Part shown: piece by piece, positions 10,032 through 18,085 of the stretch
How the letters are laid out: each line of letters starts with the position of its first letter
Position numbering within the stretch: position 1 is the first letter of the stretch
Assembly (NCBI RefSeq): GCF_003858455.1
Contig: NZ_RQZF01000007.1
Span: 1-64,000, forward strand
From: Schaalia canis
GTDB taxonomy: Bacteria; Actinomycetota; Actinomycetes; Actinomycetales; Actinomycetaceae
Length of the DNA: 64,000 nt
Direction: 5' to 3'
Position numbers and translations under genes: made by a program
The notes under the pieces: generated by a model
The model's input: the letters and a program-made list of their open reading frames with translations, nothing else
Told to the model about the DNA's origin: nothing
The model's database searches: none

Positions 10032-10278
10032 ATGCGGTCTACTCCGATCAGTTGAGTTGGCGGTAGGGCCGTTGAACCGGTCGGAATCCCAGACTACCCG
10101 CACGGAAGGAAGTGACGGTAGCGTGTCCATCACGCGAGGAGGTGGTGCGAATCACCTTCGTTGTCCGCCATGTCTTCTAGTGTTTCCTTAGCGGCGGTGG
10201 ATTGGTGTTGGTGTTGCTCTTCGCGGTCTGCAGTCATGCTGTGGCACAGATTGGCGAAGGGTGTGCCATGCTTGCAGT

Positions 10279-10803
10279 ATGACTTCGCCCCGCATGACCT
10301 CGCCCTCCCCGGGAAGCCCCCTACCTGCCGAAGAGATGCCCTACGCTCAGCCTGGGGCGCCAGTATTCCAGGGAACCTCTGGGGCAGCCGTTTCTGCAGC
10401 ATCAGTGACGGCTGATTCGGCCGGGGCGGGTGTGCAGGATCGTTTCGCCGAAGGCGCGCATCTTGGGCAGCAGATTCAGAAAAACGCACCTGCTGTGGCT
10501 TTTGAAGAGGGCTTTACTGCTGATCCGGCGCGAGTTTTTGCAGGGCCTGGCTACAACTTTCCGCCGACTCCTACCAATAGGCCGAGCCAATTTGCGCTGT
10601 GGATTTCAGTGATTGCTGTTTTCTTTCCCTTCGCTTTGGTTGCCAGCGTTGGGGCCGGGGTGTGGGGCGTGATTCATGCTCATCTCAATTACGGTGTGGG
10701 GCGGCGCCAGTCTGTGGCAGCCCTGGTTATTTCGGCGCTGAGCTTCTTGTGGTGGCTCTTCGTGTGGGCGGCATGGGCGGGCATCTTGCCGGACTCTCTA
10801 TGA
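10279..10803 (+). CDS. small membrane protein with two helices (DUF4190-like)
   Basis: A 174-aa protein. The first about 110 residues are Pro/Ala/Ser-rich and disordered. Two C-terminal hydrophobic segments follow (ALWISVIAVFFPFALVASVG and a segment ending ALSFLWWLFVWAAWAG), separated by GVWGVIHAHLNYGVGRRQS. This disordered-tail plus two-helix layout resembles actinobacterial DUF4190-type membrane proteins. The start is uncertain: the ATG at 10279 has CATGCT 6 nt upstream, a possible leaderless -10 box, while a GTG at 10261 has GAAGG too close. No function is known. Confidence 0.6.
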   Translation: MTSPRMTSPSPGSPLPAEEMPYAQPGAPVFQGTSGAAVSAASVTADSAGAGVQDRFAEGAHLGQQIQKNAPAVAFEEGFTADPARVFAGPGYNFPPTPTNRPSQFALWISVIAVFFPFALVASVGAGVWGVIHAHLNYGVGRRQSVAALVISALSFLWWLFVWAAWAGILPDSL

Positions 10804-10926
10804 GAGGGGCCAAACTGTGGGACTTTTGACCCCTAGATACTGGTGTCCGTGCGCTCTGCGTGGAAGAAAAGCGTGAAGTTCCATCTCAATCCGCCGAATA
10901 CGACAAGCCTTTTCTATTTCTTTGCC

Positions 10927-10932
10927 TAGGCT
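10927..10932 (+). promoter_or_regulatory. -10 box of a leaderless promoter
   Basis: TAGGCT lies 6 nt before the ATG at 10939, so transcription would start at or next to the start codon; no Shine-Dalgarno sequence is present. Confidence 0.5.
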
Positions 10933-10938
10933 TGGTCT

Positions 10939-11691
10939 ATGTTGCCTTTTCTTCTTGTCTCAACCCGCCCAGAGGATGAAGCGGTCGAAGCGGAATACGC
11001 CTGTTTCCAACGCGTCACCGGCCTGGACGAAAACAGCCTTGAACAAGTCAGGCTCGACATGCTGGGTCTACCTGATATTGACGTCAACGCCTACACGGGC
11101 ATCATCGTGGCAGGATCCCCCTACGGAACAACCACACCTGATGACAAGAAATCGGCCACGCAAAAACGCACGGAGGCTGAGCTTGCGCACCTTTTCACCG
11201 ATATTGTTGCCGCCCGCACTCCCTGTCTGACCACCGGATACGGCACGGAGGTTGCAACCGTGCTGCGTGGTGGCCTGGTCAGCAGAGCTTGGGCTGAGGA
11301 CCCGCAAATGGTTGACATCATGCTCACCGAAGAAGGCATGAACGATCCTCTTTTAGACGGGTTCCCGCGAGAGTTTCCCACATACGTTCACCATCGCGAG
11401 GCCGTTGAACGCATGCCTGAAGGGGCGGTTCTCCTCGCGAAATCACTGACCTGCCCTGTGCAGGCGATGCGCATGGGTGAAAACTTCTACGCCACGCAGT
11501 TCAACCCTGAAATTGACTCTGATGCCATCCGCATTCGCCTTTCCGCTTACGAGGATGCAGGCTATGGGACTGGCGGTGACTTTGACTCCCTGGTGCTCAT
11601 CGGACGCAATGGGCCTGGCACCCACCAAGCGGGTCTTCTCATCCGAAACTTCATGCGCATTGCCCAGGCTGCACAGCAGGCAGGTAACTAG
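10939..11691 (+). CDS. class I glutamine amidotransferase-like protein lacking catalytic Cys and His
   Basis: A 250-aa protein with the class I (GuaA-like) amidotransferase fold pattern: IIVAGSPYG near residue 55, the nucleophile-elbow position PCLTTGYGTEV (95-105), and the ATQFNPE motif (185-191). In active enzymes these read G-x-C-Y-G and Q-F-H-P-E. Here the nucleophile Cys is Gly100 and the triad His is Asn189, while the Glu (E191) remains. It should therefore not hydrolyse glutamine, and may be a binding or regulatory relative. It is expressed from a leaderless-type promoter. The neighbours give no pathway hint. Confidence 0.8.
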   Translation: MLPFLLVSTRPEDEAVEAEYACFQRVTGLDENSLEQVRLDMLGLPDIDVNAYTGIIVAGSPYGTTTPDDKKSATQKRTEAELAHLFTDIVAARTPCLTTGYGTEVATVLRGGLVSRAWAEDPQMVDIMLTEEGMNDPLLDGFPREFPTYVHHREAVERMPEGAVLLAKSLTCPVQAMRMGENFYATQFNPEIDSDAIRIRLSAYEDAGYGTGGDFDSLVLIGRNGPGTHQAGLLIRNFMRIAQAAQQAGN

Positions 11692-11784
11692 CGAGCCTCC
11701 CACAGCATATTGATCGGCATAGCCCAGAGGCTCTCACCAAAAGGCATGATCTCTGCGCCGGTGTAAAGAACAATGCCAGGAGGT

Positions 11785-11894
11785 TTTGCCGTTTTACGAG
11801 GATGTCGTCGCCATTCTACGAGGGTGAGGTTGCCGTTTTACGAGGTTGATGTTGCCATTCTACGAGGATGTGGTTGCCGTTTTACGAGGTTCAG
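11785..11894. repeat. five tandem copies of a 22-bp repeat
   Basis: Units start at 11785, 11807, 11829, 11851 and 11873, each GTTGCC + 10 bp + 6 variable bp. Odd copies carry GTTTTACGAG and even copies carry ATTCTACGAG, so the array may have grown as a 44-bp double unit. There are no unique spacers, so it is not a CRISPR. It sits between the amidotransferase-like gene and a bidirectional terminator. Confidence 0.85.
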
Positions 11895-11940
11895 GCGAGC
11901 AAGCACACGACGCAGGAGAACGCGCACAAGGTGCAGAAAA

Positions 11941-11984
11941 GCCTCCCATGAGAGCAGTGCCGATGCACTGTTCTCATAGGAGGC
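11941..11984. terminator. bidirectional rho-independent terminator
   Basis: 20-bp stem with G-U wobble (arms 11941-11960 and 11965-11984), 4-nt CGAT loop. A T-rich run (TGTTCTTCTT) follows on the plus strand and TTTTCT on the minus strand, so it can serve both the plus-strand gene ending at 11691 and the minus-strand gene ending at 12060. Confidence 0.8.
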
Positions 11985-12059
11985 TGTTCTTCTTATAGCG
12001 ACTGGTTCAGACCAGCGGCAATCCTAAGAAAGGCAACTCTTGCAGGCTGGCCTGAAGAT

Positions 12060-12884
12060 TCAGTAGATGCCGTAGGTGCGCTGAATTTCGCGACGCTGAC
12101 GGTTGATGCGGATGATGGCAACGATGCCCCAGATGGTCAGACCCAGACCAACGAAGCCCACCAGCGCACTCCAGCCCAAAGCAGAAAGCGTGGCTGATGT
12201 TGCTGAATCGATGCTCAGGCCGCTCATGCCCATGAGTTGAGCGTTCCCTTCAGTGGCGCACTCTAGGGTGTAGCTGCCGGGAGCGAGATCCTGAGCCCAG
12301 AAGGTGGGGGAGGTTGATGCCTGGAAGATCATGTCGTGGCTGGTGCCATTCGCGTCGATCAAGGAGCAGCCGTAGACGTCGCCGCTGTTTCCAATCACCG
12401 TGTAGCTGCCACTTTCAGTGACGGTGACGGTCTGTCCTGATTGGACGGGGGTGGCGCTGTTGGCGAGTTCACCAAGATTCATTCCCCCAAGCAGAACGCC
12501 AAAAAATACTGCGGGTGCAACGAGAAGCATAGTGACCAGGCCGCCGATGAGCAGGGCGATACCGCGGCCGCGACCAGGAAGGGCGGGTGCAGGCTGAGCG
12601 CCGTAGGGGGCGCCAGGTGCGGCACCGGGCACAGTTCCAGGCATCCCGTAGGGCTGGCCACCAGTAGCACCAGTAGCACCGGGATCCCCTGAAGGCGTGC
12701 CGTAGGGGTTGGGTTGAGACTGGGGGGAGGCAGATGCCTGGTCAGAGAGCTGACCGTACTGAGGCCAGGGGGTGCCAGCAGGCGCATCGGCTGAGGGGAC
12801 GTTGGTGCCAGAGGATTCAGGGGTCCACTCGTCACTGCGGCGTCCGTAACGAGGCTCTTCCATAGGGTTGTCAGGGGTGGTCAT
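12060..12884 (-). CDS. hypothetical membrane protein with Pro/Gly-rich N-terminus
   Basis: A 274-aa protein. Residues 1-105 are disordered and rich in Pro, Gly, Gln and Ser (PYGTPSGDPGATG, PYGMPGTVPGAAPGAPYG). A membrane helix follows (GIALLIGGLVTMLLVAPAVFFGVLLGG), then an extracytoplasmic beta-rich stretch of about 90 residues with two Cys (YGCSLID and TLECATEG) that could form a disulfide, then a second helix (ALVGFVGLGLTIWGIVAIIRI) and a basic tail. The second of two adjacent ATGs is preferred because AAGGAG lies 5 nt before it. The function is unknown; the layout suggests an envelope protein. Confidence 0.65.
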   Translation of the reverse strand: MTTPDNPMEEPRYGRRSDEWTPESSGTNVPSADAPAGTPWPQYGQLSDQASASPQSQPNPYGTPSGDPGATGATGGQPYGMPGTVPGAAPGAPYGAQPAPALPGRGRGIALLIGGLVTMLLVAPAVFFGVLLGGMNLGELANSATPVQSGQTVTVTESGSYTVIGNSGDVYGCSLIDANGTSHDMIFQASTSPTFWAQDLAPGSYTLECATEGNAQLMGMSGLSIDSATSATLSALGWSALVGFVGLGLTIWGIVAIIRINRQRREIQRTYGIY

Positions 12885-13085
12885 CATGTCTCCTTCCAGA
12901 CAGGTCTATGGCACAGCATAGCGAAAGCAACCCAGGCGCACCTTTTCAACTTTCTTGTGGAAGTGTGCGGAAAGCTCCCACGATTGACGGGCAGAAAGTG
13001 CCATCCACTCCCAACGAGCTCGCCTCAGCCCCAGGGTGACGCATGGGATGGAGTATCAGGATGGAACTCCCACATTGGAGAATGC

Positions 13086-13862
13086 TCAGGAACGTGCGAC
13101 GGCTAGGCGTTCGGCTCGTAACTGCTTCACGCCGGGAATTTCCACCGGTGCAAGCGCAGCCAACTCGACACCCATGGCGCGGGCCAGCAACAGGTCAGCA
13201 AGTTGCGGGTTGCGTGCCAGCACAGGGCCATGCATGTAGGTGGCAATAATCGACCCCTGCACGGCACCTTCTTGCGTGGCACCCTCGATATCAAGGGTTG
13301 TATTGCCATTACCGAAGCGCACGCGCCCCAAAGGGCGAGCATCAGGCCCCAGAGTTGTGCCTCCGCCGTGGTTTTCAAAGCCGGTTAAAAGCTCTGTTAG
13401 CCCCTCCAGGGCGGGCTCGCAGACGAGTTCTCCGATGGAGCGTGCTCCCTGAGGGCGAGTCGTGGCGTCAAGCAATCCCAGGCCCGAAACCTGCTGGCCG
13501 CGAGCATCCTCATACCAGTGGCCCAATACCTGCAAGGAAGCGCAGATAGCCAGCAGTGGGCGTCCCGCGTTCAAAGCGCGCACGAGGCCGGAGTCATTGC
13601 GCAGCTTAGATGCCGCGATTTCCTGAGCAATATCTTCCCCACCACCCATGGTGTAGATATCCAATGAGTCAGGAACAGCGTCATCAATACCAATGTGGAT
13701 GATTTCGGCGGCAATGCCTCGCCTGCGGGCGCGCTCTGCCAGGACGACCGCGTTACCAGTATCCCCGTAGGTGCCAAGTACTTCGGGCAGGATAACGCCG
13801 ATGCGTAGGGTGGATTCCGATGAGGAGGTGTGTGGTACCTGTGCGGATTCAGCGTGGGTCAT
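13086..13862 (-). CDS. gatD: lipid II isoglutaminyl synthase, glutamine amidotransferase subunit GatD
   Basis: A 258-aa CobB/CobQ-type glutaminase. With MurT it amidates the alpha-carboxyl of D-Glu in the lipid II stem peptide to D-isoGln on the cytoplasmic side of the membrane. GatD hydrolyses Gln and passes ammonia to MurT. Visible signatures: GTYGDTGNA near the N-terminus, the nucleophile C107 in LLAICASLQVLG and H211 in YMHGPVLARNP. Its start overlaps the murT stop by ATGA (4 bp), giving translational coupling. It is the last gene of the dnaK-hspR-murT-gatD run. Confidence 0.93.
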   Translation of the reverse strand: MTHAESAQVPHTSSSESTLRIGVILPEVLGTYGDTGNAVVLAERARRRGIAAEIIHIGIDDAVPDSLDIYTMGGGEDIAQEIAASKLRNDSGLVRALNAGRPLLAICASLQVLGHWYEDARGQQVSGLGLLDATTRPQGARSIGELVCEPALEGLTELLTGFENHGGGTTLGPDARPLGRVRFGNGNTTLDIEGATQEGAVQGSIIATYMHGPVLARNPQLADLLLARAMGVELAALAPVEIPGVKQLRAERLAVARS

Positions 13863-15319
13863 GCCTGTGCCTCCCTGGCATCAAGGATTTTCTTAAAGTC
13901 ACGCAGCGAGGTGTAATTCAGCAGCATTTCCACCTGGCCAGGCTCACACAGAGCCAGCGCATCCATCGGTAGGGGTGCGACCTGGCAGTCAATACCTGCG
14001 TATTGCAGTCGGACGGCCAGGTCAGCGCCGCGTTCACCGCAGGCCACCACGCGGGAGCGGCCTCGCAGGGCAGAGAAATCAACATCCCACAGCCAGGACA
14101 GGTCCTGTCCGTCGGGAATCTGGCCGTTAACGCCGATGACGACCTGCTGGGCTGCCGGGTCGCACATGGCCATGGACTCTTGCCAGCCTGCGGGATTCTT
14201 GGCCAACATAATGCGGATTTCGCGCCCATCAACACTGTGGGTGGAGTAGCGTCCAGCTACCTCAGAGACGGTGCTGACAGCAGCGACGGCATCCTCGGGG
14301 TGAATCCCCAGAGCAACTGCAGCCGCCACAGCCTGGGCAGCATTGCCCAGGTTCACCTGGCCAGGCAGAGATAGGTCGAGGGGCAGCTCAACGCCGAAGG
14401 GGCCACGCAAGGTGGCACGGGCAGTCGAACCCTCAGCGTTAATGTTTTCGCACCACCACGCCGGTTCGGGGCGGGTCACAATAATGTCGCCCTCGTCGTT
14501 GACGACATGCCAGGACGAGGCGCCGACAGCAGAAGCAGCGCTACCGGCAGAAGCAGTACCGCCAACAGAATCCGCGCCGCCCGGCGTGCTGTTTTGGTCA
14601 GCGTCGCGCACCACGCGGCCGCCTCGTGGGAAGGACACTGAATCAGAGTTCCAGCGCCCACCGGTGGACACCCACACGACCTTGGGCGCATCCATAGCTG
14701 CAGAAACAATCAGCGGATCGTCACAGTTGGCCACCACCACGGCATCGGGATTTTCTGCCACGGCCTGACGAAGTCGCTGTTCGACCGCGCCGATCTCGCC
14801 CACGCGATCCAACTGGTCGCGCGAAAGATTCAGCAGAACAAAAGCCGCCGGCCGCACCTGGGCGGCCACCGCAGGCACATGCATCTCGTCAACCTCAAGG
14901 GCCGCAAAAGGGGCGTTGGGTTGAGCCATCAGCGCCGCCGTCACACCGGACGGCAGATTGTCGCCATTCGTATTCGAGGCCACCGCAGCGTTCACAGCGG
15001 CTACATCTGGCGCTCCCGCAGTGGAACACGAGGGCGGTTCGGCAGCCAAGGCCGTGCGCACCATGCGGGTGGTCGTGGATTTACCATTCGTGCCCGTGAC
15101 AATGACGCAGCGCGTGTTGCGCGCCAAATCAGCCAGGATGGAGGGCGAGATGCGGGCGGCAATGACGCCGCCGATCATGCCACCGGAGCCTCGCCCCAAT
15201 ACGCGCGAGGCCCCCGCCGCCGCTTTACCAGCAGCAAGAGCAAGACGAGAACGGGCGGGGAGAGCAGGTGAAGCCGCAGCGGCAGCCCGGGCAGAAGCCG
15301 ACGATCGAGAAGATGTCAT
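13859..15319 (-). CDS. murT: lipid II isoglutaminyl synthase, Mur-ligase subunit MurT
   Basis: A 486-aa ATP-dependent Mur-ligase-like protein that activates the D-Glu carboxyl of lipid II for amidation with ammonia from GatD. P-loop TGTNGKST at 75-82, the central ligase motifs (ALEVDEMHVPA, LLNLSRDQLDRVGE), and a C-terminal DUF1727-type GatD-interacting domain (MAMCDPAAQQVVIGVNGQ). In most MurT proteins a Cys4 zinc ribbon sits in the middle. Here the first pair reads SFPRGG (229-234) and the second WWCENI (288-293), with a Gly/Ser/Ala-rich insert of about 25 residues between, so only one Cys is left. The start overlaps the hspR stop by 4 bp. Confidence 0.92.
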   Translation of the reverse strand: MTSSRSSASARAAAAASPALPARSRLALAAGKAAAGASRVLGRGSGGMIGGVIAARISPSILADLARNTRCVIVTGTNGKSTTTRMVRTALAAEPPSCSTAGAPDVAAVNAAVASNTNGDNLPSGVTAALMAQPNAPFAALEVDEMHVPAVAAQVRPAAFVLLNLSRDQLDRVGEIGAVEQRLRQAVAENPDAVVVANCDDPLIVSAAMDAPKVVWVSTGGRWNSDSVSFPRGGRVVRDADQNSTPGGADSVGGTASAGSAASAVGASSWHVVNDEGDIIVTRPEPAWWCENINAEGSTARATLRGPFGVELPLDLSLPGQVNLGNAAQAVAAAVALGIHPEDAVAAVSTVSEVAGRYSTHSVDGREIRIMLAKNPAGWQESMAMCDPAAQQVVIGVNGQIPDGQDLSWLWDVDFSALRGRSRVVACGERGADLAVRLQYAGIDCQVAPLPMDALALCEPGQVEMLLNYTSLRDFKKILDAREAQA

Positions 15320-15930
15320 GGAATTACGGTACGGGAGATTTCGCCCTCGATCACCCGAACGCTCCCACGAGGCGATTCAATGACCGCCCTCACACGCGGA
15401 CGCGGCGCCCCCTGAGCACCCTGCGGCCAGGGACGCCACACAACGACGGGCGCAGCATTGGGGTCAGCGGGGGCCGTCCGAGAGACAGCGGCGGCAGCAG
15501 AACGAGGCACGCGTTGGCCTCGTTGGAATTGGTGAACCTCACCGGTGGGGGTGGCCGTAAACACGCGGTTCGCGCGGGCATCAATCTCCTCAAGGCGGGC
15601 GCGCAGAAGGTCACGTTCTTCCTCCAAACGCTCCACCTGGCGTTCCAAGTCAAGGATGCGTTGGATGCCCGCAAGGTTAATGCCCTCATCCTGGGACATA
15701 CGCTGCACGTCGCGCAGACGCTGAATGTCACGCTGCGTGTAGCGCCGTCCCCTGCCCTTCGTGCGAGCAGGGATCACCAGACCCAGCCGGTCATACTGGC
15801 GCAGGGTCTGGGGGTGCATACCGGCCAGCTCGGCCGCCACAGAAATGACGAAGGTCGCCTGGGCGCGAGCAGCCCCCGTCGGGCGGCGGGATTCGCCCGA
15901 TGGATTCACTCCCTGTGCGCTGGTCACCAT
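15316..15930 (-). CDS. hspR: heat-shock repressor HspR (MerR family)
   Basis: A 204-aa repressor. The MerR-type winged helix-turn-helix lies at about 27-95 (FVISVAAELAGMHPQTLRQYDRLGLVIP followed by GRRYTQRDIQRLRDVQ), then a coiled coil (LERQVERLEEERDLLRARLEEID) and a longer C-terminal tail than the usual about 140 aa. HspR binds HAIR operators (CTTGAGT-N7-ACTCAAG) with DnaK as co-repressor. Two HAIR sites lie upstream of dnaK in this window, which gives an autoregulatory loop. AAAGGGGG precedes the ATG. It starts 30 nt after dnaJ and overlaps murT. Confidence 0.94.
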   Translation of the reverse strand: MVTSAQGVNPSGESRRPTGAARAQATFVISVAAELAGMHPQTLRQYDRLGLVIPARTKGRGRRYTQRDIQRLRDVQRMSQDEGINLAGIQRILDLERQVERLEEERDLLRARLEEIDARANRVFTATPTGEVHQFQRGQRVPRSAAAAVSRTAPADPNAAPVVVWRPWPQGAQGAPRPRVRAVIESPRGSVRVIEGEISRTVIP

Positions 15931-15960
15931 ATGAACCCCCTTTCCCTAAGGTCTGTTCTC

Positions 15961-17064
15961 TTATCCCTGCGCGATGGAATCGCTCAGACCTGCACGCGGC
16001 TCGAAATCAGCGGTGGCTTCAGCGTAAGCTCGCAAAGCCTCTTGTGCCTCGCCAGATAGCGACGACGGGGCAACCATCTGAAGCTCAACCAGCAGATCGC
16101 CCGTCACCTTCGCTGTTGTGACACCCTTGCCGCGCACGCGCAAAACAGCACCCGAGGAAGTCCCTGCGGGGACCTTCACCGTCACCGTGGACCCATCCAG
16201 CAGCGGCACCTCAAGGGCGCCGCCCAAGGTAGCCTCGGCAATGGTCACAGGCAGAGTCATGCGCAGGTTGTCACCATCACGGCGGAACACGGGGTGCGGG
16301 GCAACATTGACAGTGACCACCAGGTCACCGGCAGCGCCACCATGTGTTCCCGGGCGTCCCTTACCGGCCAGACGGATCTTTTGCCCATCTTTCACGCCAG
16401 CAGGAACGCGCGCCGTGACCGTGGAACCACCAACGGTCAGGCGAATCTCCGTGCCTTTGAGGGCTTGACGGAAAGTGAGGGAGGCCGAGGCCTTCAAATC
16501 CGCACCCTTCGTGGGGCGAGGAGCCGAGGAGAAACGCGGATCGCCAGCGAAGTTTTGCCCATTGAAAGCCCCTCCAGTAAAGGGGCCGCCACCAAAGGTA
16601 CCCTCATGTGACGCGCCGCCGAAAGGCCCTTGAGCACCAAAGGGAGAAGGGCCTCCTTGTGGCCCGGCGCTACGGGCGCCAGCGCCTCGGCCCCCTCCGA
16701 AGAGGCCCGAAAGAATATCCTCAAAGCCCGCGGCAGAAAACTGCGTGCCGCCCCCGCCGCTGCCGGCAAACATGCCTCCAAAGAGGTCCTCGAACCCGCC
16801 AGAACCAGCCGAGAAACGAGCGCCGCCCCCGGCCATAGCGCGGATAGCGTCGTATTGTTTGCGCTGCTCAGCGTCTGAGAGTACCGAGTAGGCCTCGCTA
16901 ATCTGCTTGAAGCGTTCCTCAGCTTTGGGATCGCCCTGATTTTGGTCAGGGTGGTACTTGCGGGCGAGCTTGCGGTAGGCCTTCTTAATCGCGGCAGTGT
17001 CGGCGTCCTTATCAACGCCCAATACCTTGTAGAAGTCTTTTTCGAACCAGTCTTGTCCGCTCAC
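15961..17064 (-). CDS. dnaJ: co-chaperone DnaJ, type lacking the zinc-finger domain
   Basis: A 367-aa Hsp40. J domain at about 10-75 with HPD at 38-40, a long Gly/Phe-rich linker (about 80-180), and two C-terminal substrate-binding beta domains (from [17 protein letters not shown]). No CxxCxGxG repeats are present, so it is of the DnaJ2/CbpA build. It stimulates the DnaK ATPase and delivers unfolded proteins. The start is GTG with AAAGGCGG upstream. It lies between grpE and hspR in the heat-shock operon. Confidence 0.93.
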   Translation of the reverse strand: MSGQDWFEKDFYKVLGVDKDADTAAIKKAYRKLARKYHPDQNQGDPKAEERFKQISEAYSVLSDAEQRKQYDAIRAMAGGGARFSAGSGGFEDLFGGMFAGSGGGGTQFSAAGFEDILSGLFGGGRGAGARSAGPQGGPSPFGAQGPFGGASHEGTFGGGPFTGGAFNGQNFAGDPRFSSAPRPTKGADLKASASLTFRQALKGTEIRLTVGGSTVTARVPAGVKDGQKIRLAGKGRPGTHGGAAGDLVVTVNVAPHPVFRRDGDNLRMTLPVTIAEATLGGALEVPLLDGSTVTVKVPAGTSSGAVLRVRGKGVTTAKVTGDLLVELQMVAPSSLSGEAQEALRAYAEATADFEPRAGLSDSIAQG

Positions 17065-17113
17065 GGCCGATCACCGCCTTTCATTGTGGTGTGGTGTTTC
17101 ATGCAGGGATGCA

Positions 17114-17803
17114 TCATTCGGGGTTATCAACCAATACCTTGGCAACGCGCAAGACGCGCTCACCCATCGTGTAACCAGGCTGGAGGAGCTGGCCAATCAC
17201 CGGATGGTCAACCTCGGGGTTAGGGCGAGCCATCAGCGCCTCATGCAGCGCGGGATCGAAGTCCTCACCGGCTGCGCCGTAGCGGGTCAAGCCAAAACGA
17301 GTGGTGAGCGTGTCCTCAAGTTTGGTGGCGATGGCAGCGAAGGGGCCCTCAACGAGGTCGCCCGCCTGACGGGCAGCATCAATGTCATCAAGCACGCCGA
17401 TGAGGGCTTCAAGAACCTCAACGTGGCCGCTTTCCTTATAGCCGGGGATAGCCTCCTTCGTGCGACGCACGTAGTTGCCGTACTCCTGGTTGAGGTTGTA
17501 GTGGTCAGCGTTGGCGCGGGCCAGTTGATCCTCCAAGGTGGCAATGCGGTCAAGGGCGGCGGCCAGCTCAGAGTCAGCCAAAGGATCGTCCAGCCCGTCA
17601 AGATTATCGAGGCCGTCGAGGTTATCCCCCTGGGCGGGAGTCTCTGCGGCGGAAGTGTCCTCGGAGGCGAGGGAGCCTTCGGCTGAGGCGGGAGCCTCGT
17701 GAGTGAAGGTGCCCTCAGTGTGGGAGGTGTCGTCACTGCCGGGCTGCGCCTGGGGCGAGTGTGCGTCGTCGAAGGAATCAGGGGTGGGGGTGGTGCGATC
17801 CAC
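17114..17803 (-). CDS. grpE: nucleotide exchange factor GrpE
   Basis: A 229-aa DnaK nucleotide exchange factor. The first about 75 residues are acidic and disordered and include a tandem NLDGLDNLDGLDD. A coiled coil follows (ELAAALDRIATLEDQLARANADHYNLNQEYGNYVRR), then the GrpE head with the late signature (HEALMARPNPEVDHPVIGQLLQPGYTMGERVLRVAKVLV). The start is GTG with GGAGAAACC upstream. It lies between the 42-aa ORF and dnaJ. Confidence 0.95.
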   Translation of the reverse strand: MDRTTPTPDSFDDAHSPQAQPGSDDTSHTEGTFTHEAPASAEGSLASEDTSAAETPAQGDNLDGLDNLDGLDDPLADSELAAALDRIATLEDQLARANADHYNLNQEYGNYVRRTKEAIPGYKESGHVEVLEALIGVLDDIDAARQAGDLVEGPFAAIATKLEDTLTTRFGLTRYGAAGEDFDPALHEALMARPNPEVDHPVIGQLLQPGYTMGERVLRVAKVLVDNPE

Positions 17804-17841
17804 GGTTTCTCCAAAACTATTGGTGACAGGTGATGATGAGG

Positions 17842-17970
17842 TCAGTCCTCGTCGTCTTCTGCACTACCGGGCAGGGAGCATGCGGTGGCTCCGAAGAAGT
17901 TGATATTAGCCCAGTCTTCGGCGGTAGGAAGGTCGTCGCGTTCGTCTGAGGTATTAGTGGTGCCACTCAT
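17842..17970 (-). CDS. 42-aa small protein between dnaK and grpE
   Basis: An intact small frame ATG...TGA in operon orientation with GGAGGA 6 nt before the ATG. It encodes a 42-aa acidic peptide beginning MSGTTNTSDERDDLPTAEDW, with a central hydrophobic/aromatic patch (WANINFFGATACSLPG), a single Cys and an acidic end (SAEDDED). It sits 38 nt upstream of grpE and downstream of the dnaK hairpins. The spacing, RBS and strand support a real gene, perhaps a chaperone-linked small protein. No homologue is recognised. Confidence 0.6.
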   Translation of the reverse strand: MSGTTNTSDERDDLPTAEDWANINFFGATACSLPGSAEDDED

Positions 17971-18005
17971 GGCGTCCTCCGAAGGAAGGATTGAATAGTG
18001 TGAGG

Positions 18006-18035
18006 GGCGGCCGAGGCGGTGTCGCCTCGGCCGCC
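18006..18035 (-). terminator. GC-rich hairpin after dnaK
   Basis: Perfect 13-bp stem (18006-18018/18023-18035) with a 4-nt loop, between the dnaK stop and the small ORF. A T-run does not follow, so it more likely acts as an attenuator or RNA-stabilising stem that lets dnaK be made in excess over grpE and dnaJ. Confidence 0.55.
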
Positions 18036-18039
18036 GGGT

Positions 18040-18056
18040 GTGAAAGGAACTTTCAC
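18040..18056 (-). other. second small hairpin after dnaK
   Basis: 7-bp stem GTGAAAG/CTTTCAC with a 3-nt loop, 30 nt after the dnaK stop and next to the larger hairpin. It may help protect the 3' end of the dnaK segment from degradation. Confidence 0.4.
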
Positions 18057-18085
18057 GAGGTGTGCTGCGCGCTAGTGCGCGAGGC

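Noticed and set aside
11785-11894. 22-bp tandem repeat as a CRISPR array
   Set aside because: Units are directly adjacent with no unique spacers of constant size.
11773-11979. Short plus-strand frame over the 22-bp repeats
   Set aside because: The peptide only translates the repeat and is Arg-rich noise.
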